Part shown: piece by piece, positions 50,601-64,000 of the stretch
Position numbering within the stretch: position 1 is the stretch's first letter
Layout of the letters: each line of letters starts with the position of its first letter
NCBI RefSeq assembly: GCF_016859285.1
Contig: NC_053418.1
Location: forward strand, 18,687,329-18,751,328
Reading direction: 5' to 3'
Source: Xiphias gladius
Taxonomy: Eukaryota; Chordata; Actinopteri; Istiophoriformes; Xiphiidae
DNA: 64,000 bases
The notes under the pieces: generated by a model
The model's input: only the letters and a program-made list of their open reading frames with translations
Told to the model about the DNA's origin: nothing
Database searches by the model: none
Program-made: the position numbers and the translations under genes

Positions 50601-50784
50601 GAGATGCATTGCCTAACTCAGTACCCTGACTCCTTTGAACACATGCATATCAACAGCTAATACCTGACTTTTCCCAGCGTCTGAGATACTTTACCTTGCA
50701 GTGTTTTAGAGCCTCTTTGAACTCTTTGTTTTTAATGGCCTCTCTGGCACTTTTCAGGGCTGTTTTCATTTCTTTACTAGACAT
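35137..50784 (-). CDS. skic3: SKIC3 (TTC37), TPR scaffold of the SKI complex, 39 coding exons, 1557 aa
   Basis: SKIC3 is the tetratricopeptide scaffold that joins helicase SKIC2 and WD protein SKIC8 and feeds mRNA to the cytoplasmic exosome. Exons in transcript order: 50695-50784, 50405-50548, 50060-50151, 49795-49870, 49554-49700, 49170-49268, 48912-49020, 48563-48703, 48313-48411, 47945-48069, 47638-47724, 47337-47440, 47070-47196, 46635-46814, 46340-46464, 45994-46244, 45758-45860, 45433-45615, 45102-45249, 44934-45012, 43790-43851, 43644-43700, 43488-43556, 42978-43052, 42563-42704, 42349-42442, 42100-42177, 41871-41995, 41657-41780, 40942-41166, 40188-40260, 39973-40026, 39209-39320, 38696-38824, 38442-38566, 38056-38220, 36817-36969, 35746-35876, 35137-35308. 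The sum is 4674 nt and every junction keeps phase; human is 1564 aa. The start [17 protein letters not shown] matches human, as do ESLGEAYL-like, [15 protein letters not shown] and RETRRLLER blocks. The last 14 residues ([14 protein letters not shown]) differ from human and end earlier. Confidence 0.96.
36240..36562. repeat. interspersed repeat with GGTTAGGG words and terminal (TG)n
   Basis: A block with GGGGACA words, then degenerate TTAGGG-like text (AGGTTAGGGCAAGGGTTAGG, GGTTATGGTTAGGGTTGGG), followed by a (TG)n tract at 36515-36560. This combination is common in teleost introns. It lies in the intron between skic3 exons 37 and 38. The telomere-like words are sequence resemblance within a dispersed repeat, not evidence of an internal telomere. 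Confidence 0.5.
38591..38668. repeat. (CA)n microsatellite
   Basis: CA dinucleotide tract with CAAACA interruptions at both ends. It lies in the 129-bp intron between skic3 exons 34 and 35 and fills most of it. A shorter (TG)n tract at 38407-38428 sits just beyond exon 35. Confidence 0.95.
39480..39882. mobile_element. putative MITE in a skic3 intron
   Basis: The two ends are imperfect inverted repeats: CCGCTTTCACACATGCA near 39494 and, reading inward on the minus strand, GCTGTTTTCACATATGAAC near 39880. The interior has further FCACACATG-like and GTCCGGAC-like words in both orientations (TCACACATGCAGC on the minus strand near 39835). TTAA words lie close to both edges but the exact target duplication is unclear, so no superfamily is assigned. 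No coding capacity. It lies between skic3 exons 32 and 33. Confidence 0.4.
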
Positions 50785-51501
50785 CTTTTGATTGTCTGAG
50801 AGAAACAAGGAGACATATCAAAAGAAATACTGTCACGTCACGCTGAGTCCAAAATAATTAAAATGAGCTTTTAGCCTTATAGCTAAGTGAACTTGCAACC
50901 TACCGACGTACTATTTATTTGACTTACAGTAGGCTGAAAATGTTTGCTATGCTTACCGACTAGCGCTGATGTACCTGACTGAAAAGTTGACAGCTGACTT
51001 AACAAAGCAAACTGATGTAACTAGTTTGTAATGACCGTTAGCGGTGTTAGCTAGCTAAATACAATTTACCGTTAGCTGTTAGCTTGTCACGAACCTACAA
51101 ACTATGTACTTTAGAATGAGAGCTAGTTTCAAACCTTAATTTATACATAATATAAAAATAATGTTCAGTTAGTTCGTTAAGCTGTTACACACGTAGGTTT
51201 TGCAAATGTGAGCAAGAGTTGGGGCCACCCACTGTTTACGTTGACAACTTGCTCTGCTCATGTTTCGTAACACGGAAGTGAAAGAAAAGTAGCTACACTT
51301 ACTCTGAATTTTTTCAAAATAAAATAACTTGCAGTTTAGTCTACGTGAGGGTGTGGAGATGACGACAGGCTTCGAATAAAAAATTACAGGAGACCAGCAA
51401 AAAATACACTAATGGAAGGAATTTAATATACTTTAATCAAAGTGCAAGTCCAGCTCATAAAATAACAGACACCTTAAAGTATCATTTTCACTGTAAAAAT
51501 A
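50785..51501. other. skic3 promoter and 5'UTR, and arsk 3'UTR
   Basis: Only about 0.7 kb separates the arsk stop from the skic3 ATG, both on the minus strand. The arsk 3'UTR may end near 51400, since minus-strand ATTAAA words lie at 51422-51437. The rest must hold the skic3 promoter and leader. No TATA box or other clear site was recognised. Confidence 0.5.
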
Positions 51502-54500
51502 TCACAAAGAGCCATAAAGCCACCTGTCAACAGCTTTCTCATTGGCTAACACATCTTTTTGCCAATCTACATGCCACCTGAGATTTCCAATGACCTGGCT
51601 GTAGTTGCTTCCCAGACTATCGCGCCAGGCGCCAAATGCTTCTTTATTATAGAGATGGACAGTTGTAGAGACTTTTGGATAGTCTACAATGCTGCGCAAT
51701 AGCTTGTCCAGATGCACCTGTACATCTGGGAATTTGAGAACCACATTGTAAAGTTCTTCCTTGTCCAGTATAAGATCTGCAGAAAAGAAACAAGGAAGAG
51801 TTTTATGGTGGCTTTTGAGGAACATATGAAGAGTGATTGAAGTTTAGTTTCTGAAGCTAGGAACTCACCAAAAAGCTGGGGAGGGACACTCTGGCCATCT
51901 CCATAGGTGATGTATTTCCACCTGCCACTTCTTAGCATGTATGTAGAGGCATTGACATTACAACCATGATATTCACTCAGTACCCAGTCTGGATGTTGCT
52001 TCTTGGAGAAGGCACTGGACTTGGATATCAGAGGAAGGAGGGAGTAGCCACTTAGATTACCTACTGCTGAAATACCAGCAATGTCTGCAAAACACATAAG
52101 TGTGTTACGTCAAGTTAAAATATCAAAATTGAATTCTAATAGGTGCTTTCACTCTGTTGCTTTTATGGACAGTTGGCAGATAGTTCAAATCCCTTCTTGT
52201 CTTGACAACGATAAGAGTTATTTTGACCTGACATTTTAATGATTTCTTATCCTTAATAGGCATTTTAATCCTGTTTTTTCAGTTTACTTCCTTACCCAGC
52301 ACAGTGGGATAGAGATCAACCAAAGACACAACCTGGTTGACCTGTAGGCCAGACATCAGCCCAGGCCCCATGATCAGCAAGGGAACATGGGAACTGCCCT
52401 CAAACATTGACATCTTGTAGAACTGCCGGTGCTCCATGGCTAGCTCTCCGTGGTCAGCCGTAAAGATCACGACAGTGTTGTTTAGCAGCCCAGTTTCCCT
52501 CAGAGCTGAAATCACCTGGCCTGGTAAGACAGAGGGTGTGGGAAACACAGAGTATGCACTGAGCTTGTGTTGGATTTTGTACTTAATTCAGTTGAAATAC
52601 ATTATTCGAACTGTAGCAACAGGATAAAATGATGGTAAACAGGATCTCGCTGCTGACTAAACTCTAGAGATATACTCTAGAGTAGAAATATTGTATAGGA
52701 TTTAATATGCCCTTTGATATTTTAAAATGTTGAGTAACTTTGAGACAGAAATGAATGAAGAAAAAGCTATTGTAATGAATATGGGTGATAAAGAGCATTT
52801 AAGAGAACAGAGAAGAGTGCTGCTTTTTTAAACAAAAGGCTGGTCACTGTCATTAGGACACAGAGAAAAAAGCTCTTACTTAAATGTCATTCATATCATT
52901 GTGCCTATAAAAAGCATTTACTATTTTTTAAACTTGATTTATTCAGGGAAGTTTCACTGAGAGTGATTAAAGTCGAAGTCTCCACATTTTTCTAACAGGC
53001 TGCGCTGAATGAACAGTAACACCGCTTAAGAAATTCATTGCAATTTGCACTGTAAATTTGATCTATTAGTATCACTGATACACCAAAAATCTAGCTACCT
53101 GCTGTTGCCTGCTATGCTACACCTTGTTATATAGCCAGAGTGGTCCATGGCTGTGTTGCAAACATTGTCACAGAAAGTCCCTCTGTAAGACAACTTTATT
53201 TTAGTATTTGTATTTTTGTCCATGTTGGGGTGGTGACTCATGCTTTTTTCTACAGTACATGATTAGATCTGCAAACCCAAACAAAAAAACTGCTCCTTGC
53301 AAGATTTGTCTGTTTAATTAGTTATCCTGGCAACAGAGTTTATTTTGAACTGAAGCCATCTTTGTAATTCCAAAAGACCAGGGTTAAATTCAAAGTTGGC
53401 TGTCTAATCCACAAATCATTCTAGGTGAGACTGGCCTCTGGTGAATTACTGCTGTCAACTAACCCAGCATGGCATCTGCTTCAGCACACATGGCATAATA
53501 GAAGGCCCGAATGCTTTTGACTTCGTCCTCAGTGAAAACATCACTGCAGTTTTTGGTGAAGGTAGAGTAGTAATCAACAGGGTGCATGGCAGACATGGGC
53601 AGCCATTTCGGAACAGAGATGAGATCAGAAGACACCTGTGTGTGCAAAATAAGCAATTAGGATTTCACAGTGATTTCTAATCACTAATTAATAATGCAAC
53701 AACCGAGAAAGCGATCAAAAATCACAGAGAGAAAAAGCATACCTTTGTCAGCCAGTATGGTGAGGTAAGGAAGGTGGATCCTCCTGCAGTAGGCCCCAGG
53801 GATTCAGTTTTGTAGGGGTGAGGTAAATTGAGTCCAAGATAAAGAGCAAAGGGCTGGTGTGAGGATGCAGCTGTTTGGTGGATCCACTGTGTAGCCTTGT
53901 CTGTATTTTTCCAGTCTTTTCTCATGATCCTGGCTGTTGACATGTTCCCAACAAGTTGCGGAACTGGCCGGCCCTCTTGGCGCAGGAGGAATTGAACATC
54001 TCGTGTCCAAGCCTCAACTCGATTACTGCAGTAGTTGCGCAAACACACAAAAATACCAACAAGATGCAAGCAGCTACACAAAAAAGGCAAGTGGAAAGAA
54101 ATATGTGAGGACAAAAATCCCAAGGATGATTCACACTGTTCTGGAAAATAGCTGCCCACTTAAACAGTCTGTTATTGCTTATTACTCATAGAGAAGGTCG
54201 CTCACAGCTTTTTTGTTTACATGGGTGTGTATTTGTTATACTGATCTTAGTTTGGTGAATAGGAATAACAAAAAGTTAGTGAGGTTGTTTTCTTACCTGA
54301 AACCACACTTATCAGGGATATGGCTCTACTTTAAAGACACCTCATGTCCACATCCCTGACAGTGTCTGCCTACCTGACAGAGTGACTCCCTGAGGTATAG
54401 TCCAACTTGCCCATCATCATGGTAAGATATCCATTCTCCTCCAGAAAATCCATCCATGTGGTTGTATTTGCATATAGGCACTTGAAATTGTTCCATGACT

Positions 54501-55133
54501 GAGTGAGGTGGACAAACTGACCACTCCACATTGCTGAGAAAAAAGATTAAACACTTGAAAAACATTTATTATTCCAACTTTATGACCATTTTAATCACCA
54601 CAATATTAATTTAACTGCATTTTAAAGGGAACTCCCAAATGCGTTTTGGGGGCTAACTGTCACTTACCTGCCCTTGAAGGGCAGCAGATGGGAGAATTGG
54701 TGTAGGCATTGAGGAAGGTAGAGCCCAGCTCCCTGAGGTAGTTTATATACGGCAGCTGCACAACTTTGCTTCCAGGATCAAAGGTCAATCGCCCATCCTC
54801 AAGAAACAAGGAAACTGACATTTAGACAACAAGCCAATAAGACGGATAGTCAAGCAAAGATTAAATGTAAAAATATAAAGCATCTCTGTATGGTGTTTAA
54901 TCTTGAGCTGTAGCCCTGTTCTCTCATACTGCTGTAGCCTTATAAATACAAAAAAAACACTGTTGTCAGTGTGGCAGTTGTTATACAGTAATAAAGCACT
55001 GAAATGTAACTTAATTCATACTTACAAATGCATCACTCATCACCATCACAATGTTTGGTCTGGTTCCGTTTTGGCAAAAACTTTGACCGTAATTTTGATA
55101 CAGGAAAATCAAAGCCAGTACCAATTTATTCAT
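51502..55133 (-). CDS. arsk: ARSK, lysosomal glucuronate-2-sulfatase, 8 exons, 522 aa
   Basis: ARSK removes 2-O-sulfate from glucuronate in heparan and other glycosaminoglycans in the lysosome; loss causes a mucopolysaccharidosis in humans. Exons in transcript order: 55026-55133, 54668-54797, 54374-54533, 53743-54025, 53464-53635, 52296-52520, 51869-52084, 51502-51776. The sum is 1569 nt and all phases agree; human is 536 aa. The N-terminus MNKLVLALIFLYQNYG is a signal peptide. RPNIVMVMSDAFDG carries the metal-binding Asp region. SPICCPSRA holds the sulfatase C-x-P-S-R motif, with Cys74 as the residue converted to formylglycine. TADHGELAMEHRQFYKMSM and SEYHGCNVNASTYMLR match human closely. 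The gene looks intact. It runs in the same direction as skic3, unlike the head-to-head pair I recall in human. Confidence 0.96.
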
Positions 55134-57059
55134 GACAACGTTTCACCTCCTACAACTCAGGTGATTTGCTGCTACAAAAGAAGAGATTTGACATTAAAAA
55201 AAACGTTCCTCTCACTCTCGAGTAAGGAACTTGATATAAACATCCCGGTTACGCTTTCAAAATAAGAGTTGTTGTTTTTTTTGTTTAATTGAAAACGAGG
55301 CTATCCAGCGATATTAATAATAATTATTGAATATATTATTTGGGAGGAAAACAGACTTAATTCATAAACAAAAATATTTAACACCCATCACCACTGCCAC
55401 CAATCATCCCAAACAATAATCAGAAGGGGATACATAAATCAAGCCGTTCCTTATTTAACGTGTAATGACAACGTGAAAACTCTAAAGGGCAGCATTTATC
55501 TTTGAAAAACAAAAACAAAACACACGCCTCGCAAATGTGTTGAGTTCGCACCGTTATGACCACAGCTGTATGCTATTATAATGCGCTGCCTAGTAGTAGT
55601 ATCACAAGGATGTATGTCTATGTGTGTGACAAACCAAATGTTTAGTTAGTGAGTGAATGTTAAAATCAAACAGGACCACGTCCCTCTGCGGCTGATGCGT
55701 GTTTTAATGATAGGAGGTATCGTGAAATATGGTTCGTAATGCTGTGGTTTTGACTTGTTTTAATGGGTTTTCATCATTTTCTATCCAATTTTGATCATAT
55801 ATAATTCACTGGCGCTGATGTTTGCTGCGGATCTTGCAACCGCAGACCTACAGACACAGATATTATACGCTTGTCTCCTGTAAATACCTACCGGAGGCAA
55901 ATGCTATCACCAGATGGCATTGCACCATGTAATTAATCCCACCGAATTAGAATTGATGGGGATTTTATTGGTGATCATCAATTGTTCGTTGACAGCAATG
56001 CCGCTCAACAGGTGATACTTGCAGCCCATCTCGGAAGCCCCGAATGGCCACCAGGTGGCGAGTTGAGCCTCAGAGTTGTTTATCTGTAAAACTGAGTTCA
56101 ACACAATGAGAAATCCCAACCCCCTCCATATGTGCCTGGATCATTTTTAATCTTAATCCAGAAAACAGCATACGTGATAGATATAGGGAGCTTTTTTTTT
56201 TTCTGAACGTCTGCTCAGCCTCTACTCCCTTAAATGATAAACCTGCATATTGTCCAGCAATTCTGCGAGGCCTGTGTTGCAGCCGTCATGTAAGACGCAG
56301 CCTTGTTGTTTTCCGTTGATTGCCCTGGGATGTATAGGTTGCAGTGAGCCTGGATACATGGGAGAGCATAGGTGTGCATCATATCACGGACGAATGTGCA
56401 GACCTAGGCGTAAGGCTGGAGGGTGTATGGAGAGATCCTGTGGCGATGCACTATTTATGAATGCTATATCCCAACGAGTGGGAAGGTGTATTTCCATTTG
56501 TTTCTAGTGCACTCGGCGAACACGTTCCTCACATCAATCGCTGAATTAGTGCGGAAATAAACTGGGACGATGCACTCGTGTATTTTCGATATAACAGATG
56601 ACCTGTAGAGTCACCTAAGAAACCACTTTGGTGAACATGTCTTTGTGCAGTCTTTCAGCTGTTTGACCAAACTTGTCATCTGGCTGCGTGCCACACTTGT
56701 CTGCGTTGTTCCAGAAGGCGGAAGGAGGGGGCAGTGATGCCCTGCGCATGCGCTCAAGGTTGTTTTTCACACAGCCTGCCGCTTAAAGTGAGCTGAGCTA
56801 CGGGGGTTTCCTTGTCTTTGACTGGAGACCAACAAGCAGAGAGGCGGACGATAACAGCATCCATTGCTGTTATTCAGCCTTCACACATCTCAATGAACTG
56901 CTCGCAAAGAACTCACTGATCGTGCCTACTGCTTTTTGCAGGGCAGAGATACCGATCAGTGTCTAAAAACTGCATCCCCTTTTCTTATGAGATTATTTTT
57001 CATAGACTTTTTTTTTTTTTTTTTAACTTCAAGGTCTCTGTAGCCTATCTCTTTCCACC
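55134..57059. other. divergent arsk/arrdc3 promoter interval
   Basis: The two genes diverge from this 1.9-kb interval. The half nearest arrdc3 is richer in CpG. Open frames are short and unsupported. A T-run at 57008-57024 lies just before the arrdc3 ATG, in its 5'UTR. No RNA gene or transposon was recognised. Confidence 0.6.
56743..56753 (+). promoter_or_regulatory. NRF1-like motif upstream of arrdc3
   Basis: TGCGCATGCGC is the near-palindromic core bound by nuclear respiratory factor 1, a common element of CpG-type vertebrate promoters. It is about 310 bp before the arrdc3 ATG in a CpG-containing stretch, so it may lie in the core promoter. Binding is inferred from the motif alone. Confidence 0.45.
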
Positions 57060-62003
<4,944 letters not shown>

Positions 62004-63190
62004 AGGGTGTTCCTGAAATTCCCCCGACCAACTCGAGGAACTCGCAGGAACCCGTTTGCAAGGCTCAGCTTTGTTTATTTTTCTCAAACAACAACGTTCA
62101 CGCTACGCTGTTGACATCAAGAGAAAAACAAAGTGTCCAACCAACCAACAAAGTCTTGGACAAATACCCACAGTTGGGTTGGGTTGGACAAATCTGTTCC
62201 TGCCTTCCCTCAGTGAGAGAAACAGGAGTCGCAAGTTTGGGGTATCACTTCCTTCCTGTATCAGTCTGCTGAGGGTGGGATATGTACAGATGAACACATA
62301 TTCAGTCTGTATGAGAATAAAAAAACCCACTAGTAGCGAGAGCCCTGGTGATGGTATTGACGATGAAAAAGAAGAATCACCAAGGCTCAGCCTGCCAAGT
62401 TTCTCTTTCACCCTTGATTCTTCTGCACTCATGGCACATATGGACATGGCTCCTCACACAAAGGGCAGGACTAATCATGTCCAGACTTCAGCAGAATCAC
62501 CTACGGAAAAGGGTCTGAAGAGAGAAAAAAAAAAACCAACAACAAAGTTCTAACCACCATAGTCTGTATGAAAAGTTTTCAGCGGCAGCAGTCATCAACA
62601 GAGCAAAGACTAGGTCCTCCTGCCTGATTTGGGATTCTGTTTTGCACATTTTATTCTTTACTTGAGTTGTGTGGCTCCATTTTTAATGATGAGAATTGGA
62701 AAAAAAAAAATCACTAATAGTTTGGTTTCACCCTTGTTATGCGCCAGACTAAAAATACGAGACTGCAGGCTTAACGTTTAAGACTTTCTGCTGCATAACT
62801 TTGAGCAACGCTGAGAACAGGATTTGATTTTTAAAAAAAAAAAAAAAAAAAAAGACTGAAAAGGTCAAGAACAATGCACTGAATATGTTTTAAGCTGTTT
62901 AAGAATTTTCTTTCTCTCCTTATGACATTTCCTCAGTGACTTATAACAACTAGACTGGACTTTTACAACAGCTGCAGCACACTATCTCCATCTGGAAGCT
63001 CTTTAAGTTGTTGCCTCCTCAGCTTGGATCCAATTGTGGCTTCACCTCCTTTTAGTTTAGTTCTGTTAGTCTTTTTTTGTATTTAACTCCAATCATAGAA
63101 TAGCTTTTAGCCTTTTTTGTGTTGCGGTTGCTCTGGATTTGGACTAGGAGGGTTGCAGACCTGCATTTGCCACTCAAATTGTAGCTGAGA

Positions 63191-63237
63191 TGTGTGTGTG
63201 TGTGTGTGTGTGTGTGTGTCTGTGTGTCTGTGTGTCT

Positions 63238-63274
<37 letters not shown>
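63191..63274. repeat. compound (TG)n microsatellite
   Basis: TG tract interrupted by TCTG units, within the arrdc3 3'UTR, so it would be transcribed as a UG-rich RNA stretch. Confidence 0.93.
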
Positions 63275-63275
<1 letters not shown>

Positions 63276-63974
63276 CAGCAGGTGGTGCATTGTGGAGGGA
63301 CTCACCTCACCCTTACTGCCTGCAGCCCCTCTACTCCTAATCTCAGGGCAAGCCAGGCTTGCATAACTGCCCAAAAAGCACTGTCTCAGGTGGTCTTCTC
63401 ACTTGCCAAACCGTTGGAAAAAAAAAAAAAGAGAAAAATGTTATAGGTTTTCTTTTAAATTGCACTGTTTAAAAAATAATGAAGAGTTCTGTTTTGAAAC
63501 TACCAAAACAAGAGACTAGACCTGCAGAGAAGCAAGGCAGCTTTCTGAGATGAATCACATTCCCTTTTTGTCCTGCTGCACTCGCCCAGTTCATCCAACC
63601 AACAGTTAGATTTTACCAGACCAGTGAAGCCAGAATGCTAGCTATAAAAAAAATTTTAAAAATAAAAAAATAAAAAAAAAATAGAGGAATGACCCTGCTT
63701 CTACATTAAAGAAGCAAACCCAGCTCAGATGAATAGCTGGGGACGTTGCTAAACTTCTGTTCAGACTGGTCAGAACAAGTAGTAGTAGGTTGACTTGAGT
63801 AATACATTGGTTTTCTAACTCATTCAACACAAAAGACCAGTTGCAACAGAGGTTTGACATAGTCAAAAAAGAAACGCAGCACTTTTTTGATAAGAAAACA
63901 AAAAAAAAGCATTCAATGGTGAAGGTCTGGAGAAAAACCATTGGAACTAACCATGTTATACTAGAGGATTTTCC

Positions 63975-63980
63975 ATTAAA
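63975..63980 (+). terminator. poly(A) signal candidate for arrdc3
   Basis: ATTAAA in TTCCATTAAAGCAG. It is followed by a GT-containing stretch (GTGTTGTGTAGG), as expected for a downstream element, right at the window end. Confidence 0.5.
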
Positions 63981-64000
63981 GCAGTGTTGTGTAGGACGTA

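Larger units (their letters stand above)
62004..64000 (+). other. arrdc3: arrdc3 3'UTR
   Basis: No other coding region follows the arrdc3 stop, and the mammalian gene also has a long 3'UTR, so this is read as untranslated. It includes a T/A-rich body, A-runs at 62829-62853 and around 63660-63682, and a compound (TG)n tract at 63191-63274. A likely poly(A) signal, ATTAAA at 63975-63980, lies 20 bp before the window end. A 165-codon frame at 62056-62553 lies in this UTR and has no family resemblance. Confidence 0.7.

Noticed and set aside
62056-62553. 165-codon plus-strand ORF after arrdc3
   Set aside because: Low-complexity, no relatives recognised, and located in the expected long 3'UTR.

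Overview
The window is vertebrate nuclear DNA, almost certainly from a ray-finned (percomorph-like) teleost. It has multi-exon genes with GT/AG introns, abundant (CA/TG)n microsatellites, Tc1/mariner and hAT relics, and a fish-type Gig2 interferon-response gene pair. All exon models were built by eye from reading frame, splice sites and remembered human orthologues; no alignment was run.

Layout, left to right. (1) 1-12438: 5' end of the large first intron of mctp1 (minus strand), with no other gene recognised; coding exon 1 is 12439-12969. (2) 15.6-27.1 kb: fam81b (plus strand), 8 coding exons summing to 352 codons plus stop, with a deleted Tc1-like element in one intron. (3) 27.4-28.4 kb: decayed Tc1/mariner transposase with DD38E spacing. 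(4) 28.6-35.1 kb: a small accessory island. It holds tRNA-Phe(GAA) and a tandem duplication in which each unit has a minus-strand tRNA-Ile(AAT), an ISRE-like site a few to about 100 bp away, a non-coding first exon and an intronless Gig2-like ORF (220 and 214 aa). A hAT-type MITE sits in the intron of the first copy. (5) 35.1-50.8 kb: skic3/ttc37 (minus), 39 coding exons summing to 1557 codons plus stop. (6) 51.5-55.1 kb: arsk (minus), 8 exons, 522 codons. (7) 57.06-62.0 kb: arrdc3 (plus), 8 exons, 412 codons, with a 3'UTR reaching the window end.

The order MCTP1-FAM81B-SKIC3-ARSK is the same as on human 5q15, as I remember it. Two things differ: the tRNA/Gig2 island lies between FAM81B and SKIC3, and arsk points the same way as skic3 instead of head-to-head. 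arrdc3 lies directly beyond arsk.

The conserved genes have unrelated cellular jobs: mctp1 is an ER C2-domain protein, skic3 is the cytoplasmic RNA-exosome scaffold, arsk is a lysosomal glucuronate-2-sulfatase, and arrdc3 is an alpha-arrestin adaptor for NEDD4 ligases. The most interesting part is the tRNA-Ile/Gig2 tandem. Its proteins combine a PARP-like ADP-ribosyltransferase fold, with a plausible H-Y-E triad, and a C-terminal cysteine cluster that resembles the zinc finger of PiggyBac transposases. Their promoters abut tRNA genes.
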